A stretch of 64,000 bases of DNA from Falsibacillus pallidus. Its GTDB lineage: Bacteria; Bacillota; Bacilli; Bacillales; DSM-25281. Location: the NCBI RefSeq assembly GCF_003350505.1, contig NZ_QQAY01000012.1:1-64000 (forward strand), given 5' to 3'. The notes under the pieces were generated by a model that saw only the letters and a list, made by a program, of their open reading frames with translations, was not told the DNA's origin and did not search any database. Position numbers and translations under genes: made by a program. Positions 8,248-17,143 of this stretch are shown here, in pieces; position 1 is the first letter of the stretch, and every line of letters starts with the position of its first letter.

Positions 8248-8586
8248 TTATTTTTTCTTGGACAGCCATTCCGCTACCATTTTGGCATCGTCGCCTTTGA
8301 TGACGTTAGGAGGCATCTGTCCTTTTCCGTTTTGGATGGTCTTCAAAATTTGGTCCTGGCTAAGTTCGCCGCCGATTTTCTTAAGGCTTGGACCGAATCC
8401 GCCTTCCAGGTTGCCGCCATGGCATGTGGAGCATTTTTGTTGAAAAATCTTTGCTGCCGGATCACCGGAGCTTGCCGTTTCTGTGGATTCATTGCCCTTA
8501 TTTTTTGACTCGTCGTTGCCGCCTCCGCAGGCTGCAAGTCCAAGGACAAGAGCAGATCCCAATAGCAGCGCCATTAGTTTCTTCAT
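8248..8586 (-). CDS. cccB: Lipid-anchored cytochrome c551
   Basis: A 112-residue small c-type cytochrome that carries electrons on the outer face of the membrane in the respiratory chain. It begins with a lipoprotein signal (MKKLMALLLGSALVLGLAAC) whose cysteine is lipidated. A polar Ser/Asn/Glu-rich linker follows, then the heme-attachment motif CSTCHGG and the methionine ligand in GQMPPNV. This matches CccB of B. subtilis in size, layout and position next to ftsE. It has its own terminator. Confidence 0.93.
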   Translation of the reverse strand: MKKLMALLLGSALVLGLAACGGGNDESKNKGNESTETASSGDPAAKIFQQKCSTCHGGNLEGGFGPSLKKIGGELSQDQILKTIQNGKGQMPPNVIKGDDAKMVAEWLSKKK

Positions 8587-8633
8587 ATCTTTCCCCCTAG
8601 GAAAAAATTTCTTCTCCTTATAGTATACCAGGA

Positions 8634-9500
8634 TTAGGCTTCTCTAAAACCTTCCCCTACAACTTCAGATGCATCCGTCACAATGATAAATGCAGCAGGG
8701 TCAATGCTTCTGACCAATTGTTTCAGTTTTGTAAATTCTGTCTGATCCACGACGCACATGAGGACTGGTTTTTCGCTGTCCGTATATCCGCCATATGCTG
8801 ATAGTTTTGTCACACCACGGTCAATTTTATTCAAAATCCCTTCGCGGACTTCTTCTTTATGGTCCGTGATGATCAACGCCATTTTCGAACGGCCGAATCC
8901 AACCTGGACAAGGTCGATCGTTTTGCTTGTAACGAACAATCCGATCAAAGCGTAAAGACCTTTTTCAATATCAAAAACGATTGCTGCGGATAATACAATC
9001 ATTCCGTCGATAATGGCAACGGATTTCCCGAGAGAAAAACCAGTGAATTTCGTAATGATCTGTGCAGCCAGGTCGGTTCCGCCTGTTGATGCTTTCCCTC
9101 TGAATACAATTCCGAGCCCAAACCCAACGCCGATTCCGCCAAACAAAGCGCCCAATAAAGGGTTAAGCGTCCAAGGCTCCCACTCTTTCGTAAAATAAAC
9201 GACCAATGGAAGGAAAATAGTGCCGACCAGTGTTTTATAGCCAAATTGAAGGCCAAGAAAAATAAGTCCTGCAATGAAAAGTGGAATATTCAATGCCCAC
9301 TGTACATAGGCAGGCTCCCAGCCTAAGAGGCCGTGCAAAATCGTACTGATTCCGCTCACTCCGCCTGAAGCGACTTCATTCGGCAGCAAAAATACATTGA
9401 AGGCGATCGCGACAATCGCGGATCCGATAATCACCTGGATATATTCTGAAACCTTTTGGTACACAGGATGTGCCGGTTGATTTACTCTGTTTTTTTTCAT
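8634..9500 (-). CDS. YitT/YvjA family membrane protein (DUF161 + DUF2179)
   Basis: This 288-residue integral membrane protein has five or six hydrophobic segments in the first 200 residues, including GGVSGISTILHGLLGW and FRGKASTGGTDLAAQIITKF. A soluble C-terminal DUF2179 domain of about 80 residues follows (VLMCVVDQTEFTKLKQLV). It belongs to the YitT family, of unknown transport role, and its place near cccB and prfB suggests the YvjA branch. ATG 9500 is chosen because AAAGGAG lies ten bases upstream, inside the first codons of a longer reading frame that would start at 9524. Confidence 0.85.
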   Translation of the reverse strand: MKKNRVNQPAHPVYQKVSEYIQVIIGSAIVAIAFNVFLLPNEVASGGVSGISTILHGLLGWEPAYVQWALNIPLFIAGLIFLGLQFGYKTLVGTIFLPLVVYFTKEWEPWTLNPLLGALFGGIGVGFGLGIVFRGKASTGGTDLAAQIITKFTGFSLGKSVAIIDGMIVLSAAIVFDIEKGLYALIGLFVTSKTIDLVQVGFGRSKMALIITDHKEEVREGILNKIDRGVTKLSAYGGYTDSEKPVLMCVVDQTEFTKLKQLVRSIDPAAFIIVTDASEVVGEGFREA

Positions 9501-9653
9501 GTTTTTTGTGCTCCTTTGATGCATTTGTCGATAATTGCCGAAGTGAGTATAGCACGGAGATGAATGGGTGTAAATGCCAATCAGATAACGTGTTAAAGTG
9601 CTAAATCCTTAAAATTATCATTTACCATTGCCGAAAAAGAATTCAGTGCACCA

Positions 9654-9684
9654 AAAAAGCCCCAATGCATATGCATCAGGGCTT
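9654..9684 (-). terminator. Terminator of prfB
   Basis: AAGCCC-TGATGCAT pairs with ATGCAT-TGGGGCTT with small mismatches and is followed by six T residues on the minus strand, about 30 bases after the prfB stop. Confidence 0.85.
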
Positions 9685-9713
9685 CAATATTTCCTCGCAT
9701 ATTTTACGACACC

Positions 9714-10815
9714 TTAAGAAATTCGTGAACGCAGGTACGCATTGATGAAGTTGTCTAAGTCTCCATCCATGACACCTTGGACGTTTCCGGATTCTGTATT
9801 GGTGCGGTGGTCTTTCACCATGGAATATGGATGGAAGACGTAAGAGCGAATCTGGCTTCCCCATCCGATTTCTTTTTGCTCACCGCGGATTTCAAGCAGC
9901 TCTTTTTCCTGCTGTTCAATCTCGCGCTGATAAAGCTTGGCTTTCAACATTTTCATGGCCGCATCACGGTTCTTAATCTGAGAGCGCTCGGACTGGCATG
10001 TCACCACGACCCCAGTGGGCGTATGAGTAATACGGACGGCAGAATCGGTTGTATTGATATGCTGACCGCCGGCACCGCTCGCACGGTACGTATCGATTTT
10101 AAGATCTTCTGTACGGATGTCAATTTCGATTTCATTATCGAATTCCGGCATAACTTCGCAGGAAACGAATGAAGTATGGCGGCGTCCGGATGAATCAAAT
10201 GGAGAGATCCGGACCAAACGATGTACTCCTTTTTCCGCTTTCAAATATCCGTAAGCATTGTGCCCTTTAATCAATAATGTAACACTCTTGATTCCTGCTT
10301 CATCACCTGGAAGGTAGTCCATCGTTTCCACCTTGAAGCCTTTTTTCTCAGCCCAGCGCGTATACATGCGAAGCAGCATGGAGCCCCAGTCCTGGGATTC
10401 CGTTCCGCCGGCACCCGGGTGCAATTCAAGGATTGCGTTGTTTTTATCATATTCTTCGCTCAACAATAGCTGAAGCTCATAGTCATTCAAACGGTTGACG
10501 AGGTCCTTCATTTCGCTCTCAAGCTCTTCCTGCAGTTCAGGATCGTCCTCTTCTTTGACCAATTCATAAGTCAATTCAAGGTTTTCCTGCGTTTCGACCA
10601 TATCATTGTATTCGTTGACAAGGTCCTTCAATCCGTTGCTTTCATTGATGACGCCCTGCGCCTGCTGCTGGTCATTCCAGAAGTCCGGCTGCAGCATGAC
10701 TTCATCCAATTCGGCAATGCGCGCCTCTTTGTTTTCTAAGTCAAAGAGACCCCCTGAAGTCCGCTAATACTCTAGCTGTTTTTTCAAGCTCTGATCTGAT
10801 TTCTGATAATTCCAT
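9714..10815 (-). CDS. prfB: Peptide chain release factor 2, made by programmed +1 frameshift
   Basis: RF2 ends translation at UGA and UAA codons. Twenty-four codons from ATG 10815 lead to an in-frame TGA (10743-10741). Shifting by +1 at CTT TGA C joins them to the long frame ending at 9714, giving 366 residues, the usual length. The tripeptide anticodon SPF lies in [14 protein letters not shown] and the catalytic GGQ in [12 protein letters not shown]. The start follows AGAGGTGATCAGA. It lies downstream of secA but beyond the secA terminator, as a separate unit. The frameshift is normal autoregulation and not a mutation. Confidence 0.96.
10741..10755 (-). promoter_or_regulatory. prfB programmed frameshift signal
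   Basis: A Shine-Dalgarno-like AGGGGG (10755-10750) sits three bases before the slippery CTT (10746-10744), which is followed by TGA and then C. This is the classic RF2 arrangement. Low RF2 slows reading of UGA and favours the +1 slip. Confidence 0.95.
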
Positions 10816-10873
10816 TCTGATCACCTCTAAATATAATTAACCGATGCCGTGCATCAGTGTGTTTCTATCGCAT

Positions 10874-10905
10874 CAAAAAGTGAAGGAGAACAAATTCTCC
10901 TTCAC
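10874..10905 (-). terminator. Terminator of secA
   Basis: A perfect 11-bp stem GTGAAGGAGAA/TTCTCCTTCAC with a four-base loop precedes five T residues on the minus strand, downstream of secA and before prfB. Confidence 0.92.
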
Positions 10906-10969
10906 CCTCTTTTAAAAGTATACTATGCCGGCTGGCAGTCCGCAAACCGGGCTTAGACCGAAAAATCGA

Positions 10970-13483
10970 TTAAGCCAATTTTCCGTGGCAGTTTTTATAT
11001 TTCTTGCCGCTTCCGCAAGGGCAAGGTTCATTGCGTCCTACTTCTTCCTGTTTCTTCACAGGCTTCTTCTTCACTTCGCCGCCGTCTTCTTTCGGGTTGA
11101 CCGCTTGTCCTTTTGCAACCTCTTGGCGCTCCAGGTTGTTGCGGATTTCCGCTTTCATGACGTATTTCGCAGCATCTTCTTCGATTGCTTCGATCATAGT
11201 TTCAAACATCGCGAAGCCTTCGCTTTGATATTCACGAAGCGGATCGATCTGCCCGTAAGCACGAAGGTGGATACCTTGGCGAAGCTGCTCCATTGCATCG
11301 ATGTGGTCGATCCATTTCGTATCAACCGCACGAAGAAGGATGACTTTTTGGAACTCGATCATTTGCTCTTCGCTCAAAAGCTCTTCCTTCTCATCATAGC
11401 GTTCAGTTACTTTCGCAAAGATAAGCTCGGACATTTCTTCCGGGTCTTTTCCGCGAAGGTCAGCAACTGTTACGTCGCCTTCATGAAGAAGGGTGGCATT
11501 GACATAGTCAACAAGACCTTGTAGATTCCAGTTTTCCTCATCTTCAGCAAGTGAAGCGTGGGAATCAACGGCACGGCCGATGACTGCTTTGATCATATTT
11601 TCCACAATCACGCGCAGGTCTTCTGCTTCAAGCACTTCATTACGCTGTTTGTAGATGATTTCGCGCTGCTGGCGAAGGACATCGTCGTATTGTAGAAGCT
11701 GTTTACGTGCATCGAAGTTGTTTCCTTCCACTCGCTTCTGAGCGGACTCGACTGCACGAGAAACCATTTTGCTTTGGATTGGCTGGGAATCATCCATACC
11801 AAGCCGCTCCATCATGGCTTTCATATTGTCGGAGCCGAATCGTCTCATCAATTCATCTTCCATGGAAAGATAGAATTGAGTGACACCAGGGTCTCCTTGA
11901 CGTCCGGAACGTCCGCGGAGCTGGTTATCAATACGGCGGGATTCGTGGCGTTCTGTACCAACGACAGCAAGGCCGCCAAGTTCCTTCACGCCTTCTCCAA
12001 GCTTGATATCCGTACCGCGTCCTGCCATGTTCGTTGCGATGGTTACCACACCCGGCTGGCCGGCATCAAGGATGATTTCAGCTTCACGTCCATGATTTTT
12101 CGCATTCAAGACATTGTGGCGGACGCCTTTTTTCGTCAAGAGCTTGGAAATAAGCTCCGACGTTTCAATAGCAACCGTACCGACAAGGACCGGCTGGCCT
12201 TTTTTATGTCTCTCAGCAATTTCCTCGACAACTGCACGGAACTTCCCTTCCATGCTGGCAAAAATCAAGTCAGGACGATCATCACGTGTAATCGGACGGT
12301 TCGTCGGAATGACCACAACACGCATGTTGTAGATATTGCGGAATTCCTCTTCTTCCGTCTTCGCTGTACCAGTCATACCGGAAAGCTTTTCGTACATACG
12401 GAAGTAGTTCTGGAATGTGATCGTCGCCATCGTCATGCTTTCGTTTTGAACCTCAAGGCCTTCCTTCGCTTCAATCGCTTGGTGAAGCCCGTCGCTGTAT
12501 CGGCGCCCTTTCATCAAACGTCCCGTAAATTGGTCAACGATGATGATTTCGCCTTCCTGAACCACATAATCGACATCCAGATGCATACTGACATGTGCCT
12601 TCAATGCCTGATTGATGTGATGGTTCAATGTGACATGCGTGATGTCAAACAAATTATCTATTCCGAAAGCGCGCTCTGATTTGTTGATTCCTTCTTCAGT
12701 CAGCTGGACGCCTTTCGTTTTTTCATCATATGTGTAGTCTTCTTCTTTTTTCAGCGTACGGACAAACGCATTCGCTTGGATATAAAGCTGAGTCGATTTG
12801 GCCGCCTGTCCTGAAATGATCAATGGCGTACGCGCTTCATCAATCAAAATGGAGTCGACTTCATCGATTACAGCAAAATGCAGCGGGCGCTGAACCATTT
12901 GCTCTTTATACAGCACCATGTTGTCGCGCAGGTAATCGAAGCCAAACTCATTGTTTGTACCATAAGTGATATCAGCATTATAAGCCTGCTGCTTCTCTTC
13001 CTTGGACATGCTGTTCAAATTCAAGCCGACAGTCAATCCGAGGAATTCGTAAAGCTCTCCCATTTCAGTCGCGTCACGGCTTGCCAAGTATTCATTGACC
13101 GTGATGACGTGGACGCCTTTGCCGGAAATCGCATTTAAATAAACAGGCATGGTCGCTGTCAACGTTTTACCTTCCCCGGTCTTCATCTCGGAGATATTCC
13201 CTTCATGCAGGGAAATACCACCCATCAACTGGACCTTGTATGGGTAAAGGCCAAGCACGCGGCGGGAACCTTCGCGGACAACTGCGAATGCTTCCACAAG
13301 CAATTCGTCCAAGGATTCCCCTTTTTGATAGCGCTGCTGAAATTCTTCCGTTTTTTCACGAAGCTGATCATCTGACAGCTTCTCCATTTCTGGACCAAGA
13401 GCATCAATTTGATCAGCCAATTTCTCAAGGCGTTTCAGCGTTCTTTTGTTATCGTCGAAAACTTTATTTAAAATACCAAGCAT
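10970..13483 (-). CDS. secA: Protein translocase ATPase SecA (housekeeping)
   Basis: SecA drives preproteins through SecYEG using ATP. The 837-residue protein has Walker A in [11 protein letters not shown] near residue 100, the DEAD-type box [13 protein letters not shown] near 207, and the second motor domain with [15 protein letters not shown] near 490. The helical scaffold follows. A zinc-binding SEC-C tail, [17 protein letters not shown], closes the protein and is typical of the SecB/membrane-interacting housekeeping form. AAAGGAG lies eight bases before the start. In B. subtilis hpf lies directly upstream; here about 5.7 kb separates them. Confidence 0.97.
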   Translation of the reverse strand: MLGILNKVFDDNKRTLKRLEKLADQIDALGPEMEKLSDDQLREKTEEFQQRYQKGESLDELLVEAFAVVREGSRRVLGLYPYKVQLMGGISLHEGNISEMKTGEGKTLTATMPVYLNAISGKGVHVITVNEYLASRDATEMGELYEFLGLTVGLNLNSMSKEEKQQAYNADITYGTNNEFGFDYLRDNMVLYKEQMVQRPLHFAVIDEVDSILIDEARTPLIISGQAAKSTQLYIQANAFVRTLKKEEDYTYDEKTKGVQLTEEGINKSERAFGIDNLFDITHVTLNHHINQALKAHVSMHLDVDYVVQEGEIIIVDQFTGRLMKGRRYSDGLHQAIEAKEGLEVQNESMTMATITFQNYFRMYEKLSGMTGTAKTEEEEFRNIYNMRVVVIPTNRPITRDDRPDLIFASMEGKFRAVVEEIAERHKKGQPVLVGTVAIETSELISKLLTKKGVRHNVLNAKNHGREAEIILDAGQPGVVTIATNMAGRGTDIKLGEGVKELGGLAVVGTERHESRRIDNQLRGRSGRQGDPGVTQFYLSMEDELMRRFGSDNMKAMMERLGMDDSQPIQSKMVSRAVESAQKRVEGNNFDARKQLLQYDDVLRQQREIIYKQRNEVLEAEDLRVIVENMIKAVIGRAVDSHASLAEDEENWNLQGLVDYVNATLLHEGDVTVADLRGKDPEEMSELIFAKVTERYDEKEELLSEEQMIEFQKVILLRAVDTKWIDHIDAMEQLRQGIHLRAYGQIDPLREYQSEGFAMFETMIEAIEEDAAKYVMKAEIRNNLERQEVAKGQAVNPKEDGGEVKKKPVKKQEEVGRNEPCPCGSGKKYKNCHGKLA

Positions 13484-13725
13484 CTATAACGCTCCTTTAT
13501 CAAGTGGGCGGACATATTTATCCACCTCATCGTTGTAAAAAGTGAAGGTTTAATCATCTCTAACAGTAATTCTCGAAAAAAAGCAATAATCCTCTAAAAA
13601 TATTCTGAAAATAGCGATAAAATAGCAACCGCATTTCCAAGGGACATAGATACGCCTCCTTTAATCTTACCACTACTAAGGAGTGAGGACAACTTTCACC
13701 GGGAGATGCTGTTGTTATGGCAAAA

Positions 13726-13753
13726 GAAAAACCAGCCCTGTGCTCAGGACTGG
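13726..13753 (-). terminator. Terminator overlapping the end of the coiled-coil gene
   Basis: CCAGTCCTG pairs with CAGGGCTGG (one mismatch) and five T residues follow on the minus strand. The stop codon of the coiled-coil gene lies within the stem-loop. Confidence 0.82.
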
Positions 13754-14349
13754 ATTCTCTTTTTAAGATTATTTATTTCTGTATCGTGTCTGCCTAATTT
13801 CCCACTTTGAAAATCACTATCAATTTTTAAGTTTTTCATCTCGGTAGAAACAACTTGGAAAACTTGATGGTGCTCATCCAATTTGGAATTGATATGCTTG
13901 AAATAAGCTCGAAACTCTGAGGCATGGTTATCGATCTTATCCTCTAAAGAAATAAATCGGCTTTCTAGATTCAGTTGACCTTCTTCAAGCTTGCTTTGCC
14001 TCTCGATCAAATTCAGCTGGCCTTCTTCCAACTTGCTTTGTCTCTCGATCAAATTCAGCTGGCCTTCTTCCAACTTTCCTTGTCTATCGATCAAAGTCAG
14101 CTGGCCTTCTTCCAACTTTCCTTGTCTATCGATCAAAGTCAGCTGGCCTTCTTCCAACTTTCCTTGTCTATCGATCAAATTAAGTTGTCCATCTTCCAGT
14201 CTACTTTGCCTCTCGCTTAAGTTCAACTGACCTTCTTCAAGCGTCCGTTGTCTTTCAGCCAGTGTCAACTGCCCTTTTTCAAGCTTCGTCTGTCCTTCTT
14301 CGAGGTTGGTAAGTTTTTCTAAGATTAAATTCAATTTATCTTCCAACAA
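13744..14349 (-). CDS. Tandem 14-residue-repeat coiled-coil protein
   Basis: This 201-residue protein has no signal peptide and no membrane segment. Residues 23-134 are eight consecutive copies of a 14-residue unit, LEEGQLNLIDRQGK and close variants, which equals two heptads. Leucine or isoleucine falls at a and d positions with charged surface residues, so a long continuous parallel coiled coil is expected. The tail (135-201) is less regular but still helical. I do not recognise a specific family; similar repeat proteins occur in Bacillaceae as uncharacterised tape-like coiled coils. It has its own terminator and lies between secA and a SEC-C protein gene. Confidence 0.75.
   Translation of the reverse strand: MLEDKLNLILEKLTNLEEGQTKLEKGQLTLAERQRTLEEGQLNLSERQSRLEDGQLNLIDRQGKLEEGQLTLIDRQGKLEEGQLTLIDRQGKLEEGQLNLIERQSKLEEGQLNLIERQSKLEEGQLNLESRFISLEDKIDNHASEFRAYFKHINSKLDEHHQVFQVVSTEMKNLKIDSDFQSGKLGRHDTEINNLKKRIQS
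13948..14283 (-). repeat. Eight tandem 42-bp coding repeats
   Basis: The DNA for residues 23-134 of the coiled-coil protein repeats every 42 bp. The central copies are almost identical at the nucleotide level, including blocks reading CTTGTCTATCGATCAAAGTC and variants on the plus strand. Such near-identity suggests recent expansion by slippage or recombination, so copy number may vary between strains. Confidence 0.9.
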
Positions 14350-14408
14350 AACACCACCTCTTCCTTTTCCATTATTCTACCATATTCAAGCAGAAATTAG
14401 GACAGGAA

Positions 14409-15449
14409 TTAAAATTTAAATCCAACTTCATCAAGCACTGCTGCGATTTCTTTTGATCGCTTGGAAATGCTTCCCGGCGACGTTTCGAAAATTTCCGCAA
14501 CCAACTTTTGAGAACGTTTTTCCAGGCCGAAGTTTTGCTGGGAAAGCAGATAATAAATCGCTCCCACGTAAATATTCGGATTCTGGATTTTCGGATTGGC
14601 GTTATCACAGAAGATCTCCCAAACAGCAAGACCTGCAGGCACTGCCATATCATCTGGCTCAACCTCAAGGCTGTTCAAGTAAGCTTCTAGTTCTTCCGCT
14701 ACTTCCTCTTGTTCAGGCGTCAGTTTTACAAGACGGTCGCCTTCTTCATTTTTCATTTTCTGGAAGGCTTCTGCTACTTTCATGAAGTTTTTCTTCAAAT
14801 ATTCTTGTTCGTCCTTCTCGCCGGACTTGGCAAAGTCTTCTGCTACCCATGCTTTTTGCGCTTCAGCAAGGTGCAGCGGGAAGTCGTGGTCGATCCCAAA
14901 GAACAATTTGCCAATCTTGATTCCGATGACCATTTGCCCTTTAGTATGATCCACGTCAAATTGATGCTCAGGCTCAATGATAGAATACGTTTCGCCAGTT
15001 AGAGCATCTGTCACTTCAAGATTTTCACCCATGCAATGAGAAACCGTTCCCACGACAATGGTGTAATCTTTCCATGATTTAAAAACATCCTTTGTGCGCT
15101 GCCTTTGAACAGTCGGCAAGCGGCGATCGATGAATTCTTCCGCGACAGTCTTTCCATCCTGTGCTTCCTGGGTAAATATGTACCAATGATATACCTGGTC
15201 CATAATCGAGAATGGCTCATTTTCAAACTCAGCTAAATGAGGAAAATTAGCTTTCTCATATAAAAAGAAACGGTTAAAGGAAGTGAGGTAATACTGAACA
15301 AAATGTTCAATAAGCTCCTCTTCCAGACCGATCAGCTCTTCATTCACCAGCGTCTCGATTGAAACCGCATTATTCTTTTCACAGCATTTCTTATATTTTT
15401 TTCCGCTTCCACACGGACATGGTTCGTTTCGTCCTACAGTTACTGTCAT
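14409..15449 (-). CDS. SEC-C motif protein, uncharacterised
   Basis: This 346-residue protein opens with a complete SEC-C zinc finger ([21 protein letters not shown] at residues 6-26), nearly identical to the tail of the SecA encoded about 2 kb away. The remaining 320 residues are acidic, mostly helical and cytoplasmic, with no catalytic motif that I recognise. The C-terminal QKLVAEIFETSPGSISKRSKEIAAVL looks like a helix-turn-helix-type segment. AGGAG precedes ATG 15449 by 11 bases; a longer frame to 15527 lacks a ribosome site. The SEC-C finger binds zinc and, in SecA, SecB or ribosomes. A partner role in targeting or binding nascent chains is a guess. Confidence 0.75.
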   Translation of the reverse strand: MTVTVGRNEPCPCGSGKKYKKCCEKNNAVSIETLVNEELIGLEEELIEHFVQYYLTSFNRFFLYEKANFPHLAEFENEPFSIMDQVYHWYIFTQEAQDGKTVAEEFIDRRLPTVQRQRTKDVFKSWKDYTIVVGTVSHCMGENLEVTDALTGETYSIIEPEHQFDVDHTKGQMVIGIKIGKLFFGIDHDFPLHLAEAQKAWVAEDFAKSGEKDEQEYLKKNFMKVAEAFQKMKNEEGDRLVKLTPEQEEVAEELEAYLNSLEVEPDDMAVPAGLAVWEIFCDNANPKIQNPNIYVGAIYYLLSQQNFGLEKRSQKLVAEIFETSPGSISKRSKEIAAVLDEVGFKF

Positions 15450-15581
15450 TTCAAATTTCACTCCTGTTATATATAGCACTTGTCTCTGATAATCCCAATC
15501 TATTGTATAGGAAATGATAGATTCCAATCAAATGGAAGCTTCTTCCGCGGTTGAACGGGTTCCTCAACTTCCATTTTATGG

Positions 15582-15707
15582 GTAGTTGAGCGGTTGAGGC
15601 GAAAAGTTGCGAGGTCAACCGGGAAAGTGCGGCGGTCGTCGCCGAAAGTTGCGGGGTTAAACGCGAAAGTTCGGCGGTCGCGGCCGAAAGTTGAGAGCAA
15701 ACCGCCA
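15582..15707. repeat. 21-bp periodic array, AAAGT family, copy 1
   Basis: Six cores align at 15582, 15603, 15624, 15645, 15666 and 15687, exactly 21 bp apart. Five are AAAGT and the first is GTAGT. The 16 bases between cores vary and are GC-rich. The array lies upstream of the SEC-C gene in a 570-bp stretch without a credible gene. The intervals are not copies of one another, so this is not a simple satellite. Confidence 0.85.
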
Positions 15708-15807
15708 CGAGCCAATGCAAAGAACGGAAAACCAACATAATTTGTCCGGCTGGCGCCGATATTTGGCAAATGCGGGTCAGCGTCCTCGAAAAACTCCCAT
15801 AAAATGT

Positions 15808-15933
15808 GGAGTTGAGCGGTTGAGGCGAAAAGTTGAGGGGTCAACCGGAAATGTGCGGCGGTCACCGCCTAAAGTTGCGGGGTTAAACGCGAAAGTGCGG
15901 GGGTCCAGGCACAAAGTTGAGAGCAAACCGCCG
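15808..15933. repeat. 21-bp periodic array, AAAGT family, copy 2
   Basis: Cores fall at 15808 (GGAGT), 15829, 15850 (AATGT), 15871, 15892 and 15913, again exactly 21 bp apart. Unit by unit this array is closely related to the one about 100 bp to its left, for example a shared AGTTGAGCGGTTGAGGCGAA. The pair is therefore a duplication or two insertions of one element. The 100 bp between them show no core. Confidence 0.85.
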
Positions 15934-15993
15934 CTCCCCCTCCAGAAAAGTGACAGGCACTCCCCGAATTACCTCGATTTTTGTCGAATGAAT

Positions 15994-16020
15994 CAAAAAA
16001 AACCCGCCATCCGGCGAGCT
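15994..16020 (-). terminator. Terminator of the chromate transporter operon
   Basis: CTCGCC-GGAT-GGCGGG on the minus strand is followed by eight T residues, immediately after the stop codon of the last transporter gene. Confidence 0.88.
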
Positions 16021-16550
16021 CATCCTAAAAATATGGCACCATATACGAGTGCGGCCCCGATGACATAGGCGGGGTGCACTTTCCATTTTTGCAGAAGCAG
16101 GAAGCTGACGACGACAATCGCAAGTGTCTGCAGCCAGCCGATCCCGTGATAGGAATCTTTGAAAAAATCATAGGCCATGATGCCAAGCAGCACAGCAATC
16201 GCCGGTCTTACTAGATTCGTCAACAATTTGACTTTCGGTGAATTTTTAAATTTCATCAAAAGAGCTAATAGTGCGATCATCAAAATCAACGAAGGTGCAA
16301 TAGTGGCAAACACGCCGACAAATGCACCGAAGACGCCGCCCACTTCATAGCCGATGTACCCGGACATCTTAGTGGCAATCGGACCCGGAAGTGCGTTGCC
16401 GAGTGCTAGCACTTCACTGAATTCATTGACGGAAAGCCAGTGGTAGCGGTCGACAACTTCATTTTCTACAAGCGGAATCGAAGCCGGGCCGCCTCCGTAT
16501 CCCAATACCCCCGGAATAAAGAAGGCGAGGAAGATCTTCCAATAAATCAT
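16020..16550 (-). CDS. Short-chain chromate transporter subunit (second half)
   Basis: This 176-residue, six-segment membrane protein is one half of a CHR-family transporter, with FFIPGVLGYGGGPASIPLVENEVV at the N-terminus and ALGNALPGPIATKMSGYIGY near residue 50. Short CHR proteins work as heteromeric pairs, as B. subtilis YwrA/YwrB do, and export chromate or related oxyanions. It overlaps the upstream half by four bases (ATGA), so the two are translationally coupled. Substrate specificity is known for few members, so chromate is the family name and not proven here. Confidence 0.88.
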   Translation of the reverse strand: MIYWKIFLAFFIPGVLGYGGGPASIPLVENEVVDRYHWLSVNEFSEVLALGNALPGPIATKMSGYIGYEVGGVFGAFVGVFATIAPSLILMIALLALLMKFKNSPKVKLLTNLVRPAIAVLLGIMAYDFFKDSYHGIGWLQTLAIVVVSFLLLQKWKVHPAYVIGAALVYGAIFLG

Positions 16551-17107
16551 GAAGCCTTCACCTTCCTTTCTTTACGCTTCCCTGGCGACAGAAGCGCACC
16601 GACAATCAATATCCCTATCAAAATGGCCGGATGGATTCCGATCAGCTCAAGCACTACAAAGCTGATAACAATAAGAGCGATGCCCCAAACTTTACCCAGC
16701 CCTGAAGTCGACTTCGCGATAAAATCCCATGTCATGACGGCAAGCATCACGCCTACTACAGGGACAACGGCTTTTGACATCCCCTGCACCCACGGCTTTT
16801 CACGGTAGGCATTCAGAACTGTCAGCAGCAGGATCATCAAAATGATCGTCGGGACAATTGTCGCCAAGACTGAAACAACCATCCCAAGCAATCCGCTCAC
16901 CCTCCAGCCGATGTAGCCGGCAAGCTTCGTCGCAATCGGACCTGGCAGCGCGTTTCCGAGAGCCAGTACATCTGAAAAATCATCGTCGCTCATCCATTTA
17001 CATTTTTCGACTACTTCTTTATGAACGAGCGGAATGGCGGCAGGACCGCCTCCGTATCCTAAAATCCCCACCCTGAAAAAGGCGAGGAACAAGTTCCAAA
17101 GCTTCAC
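16547..17107 (-). CDS. Short-chain chromate transporter subunit (first half)
   Basis: This 186-residue membrane protein is homologous to its downstream neighbour, with FFRVGILGYGGGPAAIPLVHKEVV at the start and ALGNALPGPIATKLAGYIGW near residue 50. It starts at GTG after TGAGG. Together the two halves correspond to one long-chain ChrA of about 400 residues. The tail KRKERKVKAS is positively charged. Both halves are full length with separate starts, so this is a gene pair and not a broken ChrA. It lies 36 bp after ywrD without a terminator, so all three are probably one transcript. Confidence 0.88.
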   Translation of the reverse strand: MKLWNLFLAFFRVGILGYGGGPAAIPLVHKEVVEKCKWMSDDDFSDVLALGNALPGPIATKLAGYIGWRVSGLLGMVVSVLATIVPTIILMILLLTVLNAYREKPWVQGMSKAVVPVVGVMLAVMTWDFIAKSTSGLGKVWGIALIVISFVVLELIGIHPAILIGILIVGALLSPGKRKERKVKAS

Positions 17108-17143
17108 ATTGCCTCATTCCCCTATGCTGAATTTCCTTCTATT

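Noticed and set aside
10740-10815. prfB as a frameshifted pseudogene
   Set aside because: The AGGGGG, CTT TGA C arrangement is the standard programmed frameshift of RF2.
10925-12679. Long plus-strand frames opposite secA
   Set aside because: They are antisense to a highly conserved gene and lack ribosome sites and family resemblance.
15500-15865. A 121-codon minus-strand frame through the AAAGT arrays as a gene
   Set aside because: It has no ribosome site, its composition follows the repeat, and the second array is in a different frame relative to the first. The DNA-level period explains the open frame.
16020-17107. The two chromate transporter halves as one broken chrA
   Set aside because: Each half has its own start and full six-segment fold, and the halves are homologous with a 4-bp overlap, as in known short-chain pairs.
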